Assembly: GCA_002423025.1 (NCBI GenBank)
Contig: DIUN01000007.1
Span: forward strand, 1-38,662
DNA: 38,662 bases
Source of the DNA: Sphingomonadales bacterium UBA6157
GTDB taxonomy: Bacteria > Pseudomonadota > Alphaproteobacteria > Sphingomonadales > Sphingomonadaceae
Direction: 5' to 3'
Shown: positions 17,139 to 25,378 of the stretch, piece after piece
Position numbering within the stretch: position 1 is the first letter of the stretch
How the letters are laid out: the number at the start of each line of letters is the position of its first letter
The notes under the pieces: generated by a model
What the model was told of the DNA's origin: nothing
Database searches by the model: none
What the model saw: the letters and a program-made list of their open reading frames with translations, nothing else
Program-made: the position numbers and the translations under genes

Positions 17139-18250
17139 AGCGGGTGATCCTTTTCGGCCAGAGCCGGTCGGTCCGTCTCGCGCACGACAGGCAGCAGGAT
17201 GCGGAAAACCGTCTCCCCTGTTTCGGCCAGACGCTCATATTCCACCACGCCGCCATGATCGGCGATGATCTTGGCGACCAGTGCCAACCCCAAACCCGAG
17301 CCGCCGCGCTTGGAGGTGACGAACGGCTCGAACACATAATCGACCAGATCATCCGGAACCCCCGGGCCATTATCGATGATCCGCACTTCCAGCGGCAGCG
17401 AGACCGGCCGGCCACCACCTTCGGGTCGCACCTTCAGGCCAGGGCGAAAGGCCGTCGTGATCTGGATTTGTCCATTATCACCAGCTGCTTCCGCTGCGTT
17501 CTTCAGAAGATTCAGGAATACCTGCACCAGCGCATCACGATTGGCAGAAACCGGTGGCAGCGAAGGATCATAGCGTTCCTTGACCGTCAGCCCCTGCGCA
17601 AAGCCCTGCTGCGCGAGGCGCCGTACATGGCCGAGGACCTCATGGATGTTCTCAGGCCGCATCTTCATCGGCCGTGTATCGGTGAAGCTCTCCATCCGAT
17701 CGACCAGCTTGGCGACCCGGTCCACCTCCGCCACGATCAGGTCCGTAAGCTCGCGGCGATCCTCCATCGTCATGCCATGGCCAGTCGCCATCAGCTGCGC
17801 TGCGCCCCGGATGCCGGAAAGCGGGTTCTTGATCTCGTGCGCCAGCATCGCCGCGACGCCTACGGCCGAGCGCGCAGCACCCTGCTGCTGTACCTGCTTT
17901 TCCACCAGCGTCGCCACGGAGCGGGTCTGGAAAGCCACGGTCAGCCAGCCGGGCAACTCACCCACCGGCGCCACCAGCACATCTGCCCGCGCTGTGGTGC
18001 GGCCACCACCAAAGGGCAGCAGCAGATCATAGGCCGCACAACCGCCGCCCTCGCTGCGGGCACGCCACACCAGCCCCTCCACGGCGCTGTCCGGTCCAAA
18101 GGCCGCGGCCCAGCCACGTTCCGCCAGCGCCTGCTGGCTGGCATTGAGAAAGTTTTCTGCCGCCAGATTGGCCATGACCAACGTGCCGTCCGGGGCGACC
18201 AGCACAGCCGGCACAGCCAGCCCGGCGAGAAGCTCGGCGGCGCCGGCCAT
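17135..18250 (-). CDS. ntrB: Nitrogen regulation sensor histidine kinase NtrB
   Basis: NtrB is a cytoplasmic kinase/phosphatase for NtrC, normally controlled by PII. The 371-aa protein has no membrane span. A PAS-like domain (about 1-125; PDGTLVMANLAAENFL) precedes the HisKA block MLAHEIKNPLSGIRGAAQLM with the phospho-His, and the HATPase motifs NLLKNAAEA, DNGPGVP and GSGLGLALVAKI are intact. The start ATG at 18250 overlaps the dusB TGA by one base (TGATG), and the end overlaps ntrC by four bases. dusB-ntrBC linkage is widespread in proteobacteria. Confidence 0.95.
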   Translation of the reverse strand: MAGAAELLAGLAVPAVLVAPDGTLVMANLAAENFLNASQQALAERGWAAAFGPDSAVEGLVWRARSEGGGCAAYDLLLPFGGGRTTARADVLVAPVGELPGWLTVAFQTRSVATLVEKQVQQQGAARSAVGVAAMLAHEIKNPLSGIRGAAQLMATGHGMTMEDRRELTDLIVAEVDRVAKLVDRMESFTDTRPMKMRPENIHEVLGHVRRLAQQGFAQGLTVKERYDPSLPPVSANRDALVQVFLNLLKNAAEAAGDNGQIQITTAFRPGLKVRPEGGGRPVSLPLEVRIIDNGPGVPDDLVDYVFEPFVTSKRGGSGLGLALVAKIIADHGGVVEYERLAETGETVFRILLPVVRETDRPALAEKDHPL

Positions 18251-19254
18251 CAGGCCGCCATCGCGGCGTGGTTCATCTGGCTCTCGTAGAAACGGTCAAT
18301 CATCTCCACCACCTCGGCGGGGTCCGCCAACTGGTTGACAGCATTGCGAAATGATCCGCTGTCATGCAGGCCCTTGGTGTACCAGCCAAGGTGCTTGCGC
18401 GCGAGGTTCACACCCACGTCGCGGCCGTAAAGCTCCAGCATCATGGCATAATGTTCGATCACAAGGGCGTGCTGCTGCGCCAGGCTGGGGTCTGCCGGCA
18501 CGGTGCGCCCGGTGAGCGCTGCCATCACCTGCGCGATGAGCCATGGCTTGCCATAGGCACCGCGGCCGATCATCACGCCATCGGCGCCAGACTGCGACAG
18601 CGCCATATCGGCATCCGCGATCGAGCAGATATCGCCATTGACGATCACCGGAATCTTCACCGCCTGCTTGACCCTGGCCACGAACTCCCAGTCCGCCGTT
18701 CCGGAATAAAGCTGGCATCGCGTGCGGCCGTGCACGGTGATCATCTGGATGCCAAGGTCCTCGGCAACGCGCGCCAGGTCTGGCGCGTTGAGGCTCTGGT
18801 GGTCCCAGCCCATCCGCATCTTGAGCGTCACCGGCACTTTCACCGCCTTCACGGTCGCCTCTATCAGCCGTGCGGCCAGCTCCGGCTCGCGCATCAGTGC
18901 CGATCCGGCATGGCCGTTGACCACCTTCTTCACCGGGCAGCCCATGTTGATATCGATGATCGCGGCACCCATGCCCTCATTGAGCCGAGCCGCCTCGGCC
19001 ATGCGCGATGGCTCGCAACCGGCCAGCTGCATGCTTACCGGCTCCTCGCACGGGTCCCACGCCGCCTTCTGCAGCGATTGCCGTGTCTCGCGGATCATCG
19101 CCTCGCTGGCGATCATCTCCGTCACGGTCAACCCGGCGCCGAAGCGCTTGACGAGCGTGCGGAAGGGCCTGTCCGTAACGCCAGTCATCGGCGCCAGGAT
19201 GACCGGCATATCGAGCGTCAGCGGCCCGATGGGGATAGGGTGGATGTGCGCCAA
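18250..19254 (-). CDS. dusB: tRNA-dihydrouridine synthase DusB (TTG start)
   Basis: This FMN enzyme reduces specific uridines in the tRNA D-loop to dihydrouridine. The 334-aa TIM-barrel protein begins with the phosphate/FMN region LAPMTGVTDRPFR. The catalytic Cys106 lies in INMGCPVKKVV, and the flavin-binding blocks LKMRMGW, VHGRTRCQLYSG, NGDICS and GVMIGRGAYGKPW follow. The open frame starts at TTG 19254 with AAGG about nine bases upstream; a later start would remove the conserved first residues. It heads the dusB-ntrBC-ntrYX cluster, diverging from ispDF across an 80-bp gap that must hold both promoters. Confidence 0.93.
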   Translation of the reverse strand: MAHIHPIPIGPLTLDMPVILAPMTGVTDRPFRTLVKRFGAGLTVTEMIASEAMIRETRQSLQKAAWDPCEEPVSMQLAGCEPSRMAEAARLNEGMGAAIIDINMGCPVKKVVNGHAGSALMREPELAARLIEATVKAVKVPVTLKMRMGWDHQSLNAPDLARVAEDLGIQMITVHGRTRCQLYSGTADWEFVARVKQAVKIPVIVNGDICSIADADMALSQSGADGVMIGRGAYGKPWLIAQVMAALTGRTVPADPSLAQQHALVIEHYAMMLELYGRDVGVNLARKHLGWYTKGLHDSGSFRNAVNQLADPAEVVEMIDRFYESQMNHAAMAA

Positions 19255-19259
19255 GGAAA

Positions 19260-19278
19260 CTGCCTTAAAAACAGGCAG
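19260..19278 (-). promoter_or_regulatory. Small hairpin overlapping the dusB ribosome-binding site
   Basis: CTGCCT (19260-19265) and AGGCAG (19273-19278) form a perfect six-base inverted repeat with a seven-base A-rich loop, immediately 5' of the dusB TTG. On the minus strand the AAGG Shine-Dalgarno lies partly in the 3' arm, so folding could limit dusB translation. The short stem makes chance occurrence quite possible. Confidence 0.3.
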
Positions 19279-19334
19279 ACGCCGTATCGGCTTTCACCCT
19301 GTTCGGCAAGCCGCGCGCGCGCTAAGGGCAGCGC

Positions 19335-20495
19335 GTGAGCCTTTCGCACTCCACCCACGCCCTGATCGTCGCCGCCGGCAAAGGCGTCCGCGCCGGCGCC
19401 GGCCTGCCCAAGCAATATCGCCCGGTGGCCGGCAAACCGCTGCTCCGCCACGCTATCGAGCGACTGCTGGCGCATCCTGGCATTCATGCCGTCACCGTCA
19501 TCATCAACCCTGATGACCGGGCATTTTATGATGCCGCCACTGACGGCCTCGCCCTGCCCCCGCCCATCCACGGCGGTGCCACCCGTCAGGCCTCGGCGCG
19601 CTCCGGGCTTGAGGCTCTGGCCACAAACGCGCCCGAGATCGTGCTGGTGCATGATGCTGCCCGCGCCTTTGTGCCCGATACTGTGCTTGATGCCATGCTG
19701 GCGGCGCTGGAGGCTCCCGAGGTTGATGGTGCCGTGCCGGCCCTGCCTGTCATCGATAGCCTGCGTCGCGGCTCAGGCACTTATAAAGCTGCTGTGGACC
19801 GCGCCGACCTATGGCGCGTGCAGACCCCGCAGGCCTTCCGTTACCCTGCCCTGCTCGCCGCCCACCGTGCCGCACCGGAGGGCGCGACCGACGAACTCGG
19901 CCTCGCGCTGGCCGCCGGCCTCAACGTCGCCATCACGCCTGGCGACGAACGCGCCTTCAAGGTGACAGAGCCTGATGATTTCGGGCATGCAGAAGCCATG
20001 CTTGCCCCCAATCTCGTTCCCCGCGCCGCCAGCGGCTTCGATGTGCATCGCTTCGGCGCTGGCGACCATGTCTGGCTCTGCGGCGTCAAGGTGCCGCATA
20101 CGCATGGCCTGATCGGCCACAGTGACGCCGACGCCGGGCTGCACGCGCTCACCGATGCGCTGCTCGGCACCATTGCGGCCGGTGACATCGGCGACCATTT
20201 CCCGCCCTCCGATCCGAAGTGGAAGGGCGCCGCCTCTGATCAGTTCCTTGCCCACGCAGCCCAACTGGTGCGGGACAAGGGCGGCCTGATCGATTTCGCC
20301 GACGTGACCCTGATCTGCGAGCGCCCCAAGGTGGGGCCCCACCGTGCCGCCATGTGCGCGCGGATCGCTGCCATCCTCGGCATCCCCGTCCACAAGGTCA
20401 GCGTGAAGGCCACCACCACCGAACTGCTGGGCTTCACCGGCCGTTCGGAAGGCCTGGCCGCGCAGGCCATCGCCAGTGTCCGCTTGCCGGAGTAG
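19335..20495 (+). CDS. ispDF: Bifunctional IspD/IspF isoprenoid enzyme (GTG start)
   Basis: It catalyses two steps of the non-mevalonate pathway: 2-C-methyl-D-erythritol 4-phosphate cytidylyltransferase and 2-C-methyl-D-erythritol 2,4-cyclodiphosphate synthase. In the 386-aa protein residues 1 to about 225 are IspD (LIVAAGKGVRAGAGLPKQY, VLVHDAARAFV, TPQAFRY, TDELGLA). Residues from about 230 are IspF, with the metal site DVHRF (Asp236, His238), HSDADAGLHALTDALLG, GDIGDHFPPSD and the C-terminal KATTTELLGFTGRSEG. Such fusions are typical of alphaproteobacteria and epsilonproteobacteria. GTG 19335 sits directly before the conserved N-terminus. pncC starts eight bases after its stop. Confidence 0.96.
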   Translation: MSLSHSTHALIVAAGKGVRAGAGLPKQYRPVAGKPLLRHAIERLLAHPGIHAVTVIINPDDRAFYDAATDGLALPPPIHGGATRQASARSGLEALATNAPEIVLVHDAARAFVPDTVLDAMLAALEAPEVDGAVPALPVIDSLRRGSGTYKAAVDRADLWRVQTPQAFRYPALLAAHRAAPEGATDELGLALAAGLNVAITPGDERAFKVTEPDDFGHAEAMLAPNLVPRAASGFDVHRFGAGDHVWLCGVKVPHTHGLIGHSDADAGLHALTDALLGTIAAGDIGDHFPPSDPKWKGAASDQFLAHAAQLVRDKGGLIDFADVTLICERPKVGPHRAAMCARIAAILGIPVHKVSVKATTTELLGFTGRSEGLAAQAIASVRLPE

Positions 20496-20503
20496 AATAC
20501 GCC

Positions 20504-21031
20504 ATGGATCCTGAGCTTCTCGCCCTTGCCGCCCGCGTTCTGGATGCCAATCGCGATGCCGGCCGCTGCATCGCCATGGCGGAGAGTTGCACTGGCGGGC
20601 TGGTGAGCGCAGCGCTCACCGAAATTGCCGGCGCCTCGGATGTGTTCGATCGTGGCTTCGTCACCTATTCCAACGAAGCCAAGATGCAGGCCATCGGCGT
20701 GAGCCGGGATATTCTTGAAACCTTCGGCGCTGTCTCCATCGCCGTAGCCTGGGCCATGGCGCAGGGCACGCTTGCGCACAGCAAGGCCGATATCGCCGTG
20801 GCCATCACCGGTGTCGCCGGCCCCGGCGGCGGCAGCGAGCAAAAGCCGGTCGGCACGGTGGTGTTCGCTCGCGCCGTTCGCGGCGGCAATCCTGATGTGG
20901 TGACCGCCGATATTCGCCAGTTCGGTGATCTCGGCCGCAGCGAGATCCGCCGTCAGGCGGCGTTGGTGGCGCTCGAGCTGTTGATGCCGGTGGAGGGAGA
21001 CCCTGCCCCGGCACCGGTGGATGCGCCATAA
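20504..21031 (+). CDS. pncC: Nicotinamide-nucleotide amidase (CinA C-terminal family)
   Basis: PncC deamidates nicotinamide mononucleotide to nicotinate mononucleotide in NAD recycling. The 175-aa protein is a stand-alone CinA C-terminal domain with AESCTGGLVSAALTEIAG, the FVTYSNEAKMQAIGV block and ITGVAGPGGGSEQKPVGTV, all diagnostic. ATG 20504 follows the ispDF stop closely, and a longer open frame inside ispDF is not conserved. The last 79 bases overlap the 3' end of the convergent COQ10/RatA-like gene, so both C-terminal tails are written on opposite strands of one segment. Confidence 0.92.
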   Translation: MDPELLALAARVLDANRDAGRCIAMAESCTGGLVSAALTEIAGASDVFDRGFVTYSNEAKMQAIGVSRDILETFGAVSIAVAWAMAQGTLAHSKADIAVAITGVAGPGGGSEQKPVGTVVFARAVRGGNPDVVTADIRQFGDLGRSEIRRQAALVALELLMPVEGDPAPAPVDAP

Positions 21032-21450
21032 ACCTGCGCGGCCCGCGTCTCGAAAGCGCCGACCATCCGCTTGAACGCCTCTCCGAAGAACATGCCGGCC
21101 AGCCGCTCGAACATCTTGTTGCGGAACTCGAAATCGACGGAAAAATCAATGTCGCAGCCGCCCGGCGCGGCGCGGAACAGCCAGTCGTTCTTCAGATACT
21201 TCAGGGGGCCATCGATATAATCGACATGGACCTTCTCGGGCCGGCTCAGCGTCACCCGGCTGGTGAAGCGCTCGCGCACCATCTTGAAGCCCACGATCAT
21301 GTCCGCCGTCACCACATCGCCATCCACCGAGCGGATGCGCATGCCCTGCACCCAGGGCAGGAACTCGGGGTAGCGGGCGATGTCCGCCACCAGGTCGAAC
21401 ATCTGCTCCGGCGTGTAGGGCAGCCGCCTGGTTTCGGCGTGGCGTGGCAT
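20953..21450 (-). CDS. COQ10 / RatA-family START-domain protein
   Basis: A 165-aa polyketide-cyclase/START-type protein. In mitochondria and alphaproteobacteria such proteins bind coenzyme Q and support its use in respiration; the E. coli relative RatA is described as a ribosome-association toxin. The conserved core is visible: RRLPYTPEQMFDLVADIARYPEFLPWVQGMRI, ADMIVGFKMVRERFTSRV, FEFRNKMFERLAGMFFGEAFKRMVGAFE. The last ~25 residues are low-complexity (Gly/Ser/Ala) and come from the region overlapping pncC. ATG 21450 lies one base after the lipA TGA, so it is coupled to lipA. The ubiquinone role is more likely than the toxin role. Confidence 0.88.
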   Translation of the reverse strand: MPRHAETRRLPYTPEQMFDLVADIARYPEFLPWVQGMRIRSVDGDVVTADMIVGFKMVRERFTSRVTLSRPEKVHVDYIDGPLKYLKNDWLFRAAPGGCDIDFSVDFEFRNKMFERLAGMFFGEAFKRMVGAFETRAAQVYGASTGAGAGSPSTGINSSSATNAA

Positions 21451-21451
21451 C

Positions 21452-22399
21452 TCAGGCCCTGGAACCCGCCCCGGCTTCAGCAGCAGCACGGCGCTTGGCC
21501 TGCATCTCGGCAAAATCCGCCCCGGCGTGATAGGAAGAGCGTGTCAGCGGTGATGCCGCCACCTGCAGGAAGCCCTTGGAGCGCGCCACCGAGCCATAGG
21601 CCGCAAAGGTGGCTGGCGTCACGAATTCCATCACCTTGGCATGACGCGGGGTCGGCTGCAGATACTGGCCCACGGTGAGGAAATCCACGCCGGCGGAGCG
21701 CATGTCATCCCACACCTGGTGCAGTTCCTGCGCCGTTTCGCCCAGCCCGACCATGACGCCGGACTTGGTGAAGATCTGCGGAGAGAGCCGCTTCACCTGA
21801 TCGAGCAGGCGCAGCGAATGATAGTAGCGCGCGCCCGGCCGGATCGTTGGATAGAGGCGCGGCACCGTCTCGAGGTTGTGGTTGTAAACATCGGGGCCGG
21901 CCGCAACGATCATCTCCACGGCGCGCTGCTGCTTGTTGCGGAAATCGGGCGTCAGGATTTCGATCGTGGTGCCCGGCGTCTGGCGCCGCAGCTCCTCTAT
22001 GACCTTGACGAACTGGCTCGCCCCACCGTCGGGCAGATCATCCCGGTCCACCGAGGTAATGACGATATGCTCCAGCCCGAGTGCCGCTGCCGCCTCAGCG
22101 ACATGGCCCGGCTCGGTCAGGTCCACCGGCCCCGGCATCCCGGTCTTGACGTTGCAAAAGGCGCAAGCCCGGGTGCAGGTGTCGCCCAGGATCATCACGG
22201 TCGCGTGCTTCTGGCTCCAGCACTCGCCGATGTTCGGGCAGGCCGCCTCTTCACACACGGTGTTGAGCTTGAGCCGCCGCATCAGCGCCCGTGTCTCGGC
22301 AAAGGCCACCGAGGTCGGTGCTCGAACGCGCAGCCAATCCGGCTTGCGGGCGCGGATGATGGCAGTGGCCGGTGCGGCGTCGCTTGCTGTATCGCTCAT
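21452..22399 (-). CDS. lipA: Lipoyl synthase
   Basis: LipA is a radical-SAM enzyme that inserts two sulfurs into the protein-bound octanoyl group to make lipoate. From ATG 22399 the 315-aa protein has both iron-sulfur cluster motifs: the auxiliary-cluster cysteines 49, 54 and 60 (CEEAACPNIGEC) and the radical-SAM cysteines 75, 79 and 82 (CTRACAFC). The C-terminal RSSYHAG serine ligand block is present. Its product modifies the E2 and E1-beta lipoyl domains encoded just upstream (24113-26724), so the placement is functionally sensible. An upstream in-frame ATG (22441) is possible but not conserved-looking. Confidence 0.97.
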   Translation of the reverse strand: MSDTASDAAPATAIIRARKPDWLRVRAPTSVAFAETRALMRRLKLNTVCEEAACPNIGECWSQKHATVMILGDTCTRACAFCNVKTGMPGPVDLTEPGHVAEAAAALGLEHIVITSVDRDDLPDGGASQFVKVIEELRRQTPGTTIEILTPDFRNKQQRAVEMIVAAGPDVYNHNLETVPRLYPTIRPGARYYHSLRLLDQVKRLSPQIFTKSGVMVGLGETAQELHQVWDDMRSAGVDFLTVGQYLQPTPRHAKVMEFVTPATFAAYGSVARSKGFLQVAASPLTRSSYHAGADFAEMQAKRRAAAEAGAGSRA

Positions 22400-22685
22400 G
22401 ATGTTTGCCGATAGCCTTTGTTGCTGCCGCTGCCAATGCAAACGGCGTTGGGAGCGATGCCGCAGGTCGCGACGCCGTTGCCCGGTCGGAAGGGCGCACC
22501 CGGTGCCATCAAGGGGGGGAGCACCGGGCGCGCGCCGACACCGTTCCGTACCGCAGCGAGGGCTGGGCGCTGCTTCATGGGCACGGCCGATGAAGCCAAG
22601 ATGGAAAGCCGCGAACCACTTTCAATAGAGATAAAATAACGCGCACGCCGATTTTGCATTATTTTAGAATCTCCACGCGGCCGTT
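22400..22685 (-). other. Structured 286-bp gap between lpd and lipA
   Basis: No recognised gene is present. AACGGCGT (22441-22448) pairs with ACGCCGTT (22472-22479), and within it GCGA pairs with TCGC. CCCGGTGC (22499-22506) pairs with GCACCGGG (22521-22528). Nearer lpd, AAAATAA (22633-22639) faces TTATTTT (22659-22665), possibly an lpd terminator. An 87-codon minus-strand frame (22396-22659) crosses the gap and its TGA overlaps the lipA ATG as ATGA; its product is not recognised and its wobble-position GC is uneven (AT-rich first third). The gap may be a structured lipA leader, a small RNA or a small gene. Confidence 0.4.
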
Positions 22686-24080
22686 CTAGAAATGGATCGC
22701 CCGCCCATACGCATCGAGCACGCTCTCGTGCATCATTTCGGAGAGCGTCGGGTGCGCGAACACCGTGTGCTGCAGCTCTGCCTCGGTCGTCTCCAGCGTC
22801 CGCGCGATCACATAGCCCTGGATCAGCTCGGTCACCTCGGCACCCACCATGTGCGCGCCCAGGAGCTCGCCCGTGGTGGCGTCAAACACCGTCTTCACAA
22901 AGCCCTCGGCCTCACCGAGCGCAATCGCCTTGCCGTTTCCGATGAAGGGAAACTTACCAACTTTGATGGTGTGGCCCGCAGCCTTGGCCTTGGCCTCGGT
23001 CATCCCCACGCTCGCCACCTGGGGGCGGGAGTAGGTGCAGCCTGGGATGCCGGCCTTGTCGAGCGGGTGCACATGCAGCCCGGCAATGGTTTCCACGGCA
23101 ATGATGCCCTCATGGCTGGCCTTGTGCGCCAGCCAGGGCGCGCCGGCGACATCGCCGATCGCCCAGAGCCCCGGCACATTGGTCCGGCCAAAGCCATCGT
23201 TGACGATATGCCCACGGTCGGTCGCCACGCCCAGCGCTTCCAGCCCGATGTTCTCGGTATTGGGCACGATGCCGATGGCGACAATGACGTGCGAAAAGCT
23301 CTCCGCCGCCGCCTTGCCGTCAGATGTGGTGATCGTGGCGGCCACAGCGTCCTTGCCAGGCGTTACATCGCTCACCTTGGCACCGGTGAGAATGCGCATG
23401 CCCTGCTTGGCCAGCGCCTTGGCCATGAAGGCCGAGACCTCCTCATCCTCCACCGGCAGGATCCGATCGAGCATCTCGACGATGGTCACTTCAGCACCCA
23501 TGTCCGAATAGAAGCTGGCAAACTCGACCCCGATGGCGCCCGAGCCGATAACCAGCAGCTTTGTCGGCATCGCCGGCGGTACCATGGCGTGGCGATAGGT
23601 CCACACGCGCTCGCCATCCGCCTTCAGCCTCGGCAGGTCCCGCGCCCTCGCACCGGTGGCGATGATGACGTTCTTGCCCGTGAGCACTCGCGTCTGGTCC
23701 CCGGTCGTCACTGTCACCTGCGTCGCCGCAGTGAGCACGCCGGTGCCTTCGACAACCGCGATCTTGTTCTTCTTCATCAGCGATTTGACGCCGGAATTAA
23801 GCTGCCCCGCCACCTTGCGCGAGCGCTCGGTGATCTTGGCAAGATCGAACGAAACGCCCGTCGCGCTCAGGCCATAGGCCGAGGCATTCTGCATATAGTG
23901 GTATATCTCGCTGGTGCGCAGCAGCGCCTTGGTCGGGATGCATCCCCAGTTGAGGCAGATGCCGCCCAGCCGCTCACGCTCGACAATCGCCACCGTCATG
24001 CCGAGCTGGCTGGCGCGAATGGCCGCGACATAGCCGCCCGGGCCGGAGCCGAGCACCACAAGGTCAAAATTCTCAGCCAT
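22686..24080 (-). CDS. lpd: Dihydrolipoyl dehydrogenase (E3)
   Basis: E3 reoxidises dihydrolipoamide in 2-oxoacid dehydrogenase complexes, passing electrons through FAD to NAD. The 464-aa protein has the FAD-binding GSGPGGYVAA, the redox disulfide Cys42/Cys47 in GGICLNWGCIPTKALL, the NAD-binding GSGAIGVEFASFY, GDVAGAPWLAHKAS, and the C-terminal catalytic HPTLSE. The sequence reads GTGATG at the start; AAGGA at a six-base distance favours the ATG at 24080. It lies 32 bases after the E2 gene and is probably its dedicated E3. Confidence 0.95.
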   Translation of the reverse strand: MAENFDLVVLGSGPGGYVAAIRASQLGMTVAIVERERLGGICLNWGCIPTKALLRTSEIYHYMQNASAYGLSATGVSFDLAKITERSRKVAGQLNSGVKSLMKKNKIAVVEGTGVLTAATQVTVTTGDQTRVLTGKNVIIATGARARDLPRLKADGERVWTYRHAMVPPAMPTKLLVIGSGAIGVEFASFYSDMGAEVTIVEMLDRILPVEDEEVSAFMAKALAKQGMRILTGAKVSDVTPGKDAVAATITTSDGKAAAESFSHVIVAIGIVPNTENIGLEALGVATDRGHIVNDGFGRTNVPGLWAIGDVAGAPWLAHKASHEGIIAVETIAGLHVHPLDKAGIPGCTYSRPQVASVGMTEAKAKAAGHTIKVGKFPFIGNGKAIALGEAEGFVKTVFDATTGELLGAHMVGAEVTELIQGYVIARTLETTEAELQHTVFAHPTLSEMMHESVLDAYGRAIHF

Positions 24081-24112
24081 CACCTGTCCTTCTTGCCCCG
24101 CACCGCCGGCGG

Positions 24113-25378
24113 TTACGCCACCAGCCCGAGCGGGTTCTCGATCAGCGTCTTGACGGCCTGCATCAGCGCAGCACCATCCGCACCATCGATGGCCCGATGA
24201 TCGAAGCTGCCGGTGATGCTCATCACCGTGGCAATGGCCAGCGCATCGTTCACCACATAAGGCCGCTTCTCGCCGGTGCCGACGGCCAGGATCATCGCCT
24301 GCGGCGGGTTGATCACTGCCTCGAACTGCTTGATGCCGAACATCCCGAGGTTGGACAGCGAGGCTGTGCCGCCCTGATATTCATGCGGCTGCAGCTTGCC
24401 GTCCCGCGCCTTGTCGGCCAGCGCCTTCATCTCCGTGGCAATCACGGAAAGCGGCTTGGCGTCGGCGCCAACGATGATCGGGGTGATCAGGCCGGAGGGG
24501 GCTGCCACTGCCACCGAGATATCGGCGCGGCTGTAGGAAACCAGGCTGTCCCCGGCAAAGCTGACGTTGCACTTTGGCACCTGCCGGAGCGCCAGCGCCA
24601 GCGCCTTGATGACCATGTCGTTGACCGAAAGCTTGATCTTGCGCGGCTCCAGCGCCGCATTCAGCTCGCCGCGGAGCTTGAGCAGCGCATCAAGCTGCAC
24701 ATCGACAGTGAGGTAGATGTGCGGAATGGTCTGCTTGGCCTCGGTGAGCCGCCGGGCGATGACCTTGCGGACATTGCCGAGCTTTTCCACCACGTGCGGA
24801 ATATCGCTGGTGAACGGCGCGGCAGGCGCCGCCGGGGCAGCCATTGGCGCGGGCACGGCCGCAACAGGCGCAGCCGCCGCCACAACAGGCTTGCCGGCTG
24901 CCGCTTCCACATCGGCGCGGACGATGCGGCCATTGGGGCCGGAGCCAGTGACGGCTGAAAGTTCCACGCCCTGCACCTGGGCAATGCGGCGCGCCAGCGG
25001 CGAAGCATTGATCCGCCCATCCTTCGAGGCCGCAACAGTAACGGGAGCCGGAACTGGAGCCACCGCTACAGGCACAGCAGCCTTCGGCACTTCAACCGCA
25101 ACCGTAGCCGCTGCTGGAGCCGGCTTGGCAGCCACCTCCCCGTCCCCACTCAGCCGCATGATGACCTGGCCCACCGGAACGCCTTCGGTGCCGGCCTCGA
25201 CAAGCAGCTCCGCCACGACACCCTCGTCGATGCTCTCGACTTCCATCGTCGCCTTGTCGGTCTCGATCTCGGCCAGCACATCGCCGGATTTCACGGTGTC
25301 CCCCACGGCGACCAGCCATTTGGAAAGTGTGCCTGTCTCCATCGTGGGAGAAAGCGCGGGCATTGTGATATCGATCAT
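24113..25378 (-). CDS. pdhC: Pyruvate dehydrogenase E2, dihydrolipoamide acetyltransferase
   Basis: E2 forms the complex core and transfers acetyl groups from lipoamide to CoA. The 421-aa protein has a lipoyl domain (about 1-80) with the lipoylated Lys42 in ETDKATMEVES, an Ala/Pro/Val-rich flexible linker, a peripheral-subunit-binding domain (about 128-165; INASPLARRIAQVQG, GSGPNGRIVRADV), a second linker, and the catalytic domain ending with the active-site FDHRAIDGADGA. ATG 25378 overlaps the pdhB stop (ATGA); an in-frame ATG nine bases earlier lies inside pdhB and is less likely. Confidence 0.96.
   Translation of the reverse strand: MIDITMPALSPTMETGTLSKWLVAVGDTVKSGDVLAEIETDKATMEVESIDEGVVAELLVEAGTEGVPVGQVIMRLSGDGEVAAKPAPAAATVAVEVPKAAVPVAVAPVPAPVTVAASKDGRINASPLARRIAQVQGVELSAVTGSGPNGRIVRADVEAAAGKPVVAAAAPVAAVPAPMAAPAAPAAPFTSDIPHVVEKLGNVRKVIARRLTEAKQTIPHIYLTVDVQLDALLKLRGELNAALEPRKIKLSVNDMVIKALALALRQVPKCNVSFAGDSLVSYSRADISVAVAAPSGLITPIIVGADAKPLSVIATEMKALADKARDGKLQPHEYQGGTASLSNLGMFGIKQFEAVINPPQAMILAVGTGEKRPYVVNDALAIATVMSITGSFDHRAIDGADGAALMQAVKTLIENPLGLVA

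Noticed and set aside
20953..21450. Toxin-antitoxin module based on RatA similarity
   Set aside because: No antitoxin partner is adjacent (the next gene is lipA), and in alphaproteobacteria this family is more likely a coenzyme-Q-binding COQ10 protein.
22471..22510. Possible SRP RNA (4.5S) core in the lpd-lipA gap
   Set aside because: The plus strand has CCCGGTCGGAAGGGCGCACC, which superficially resembles the SRP RNA core, but the conserved GGTCAGG..CGGAAGG.AGCAGCC pattern is broken and no flanking long helix is seen.
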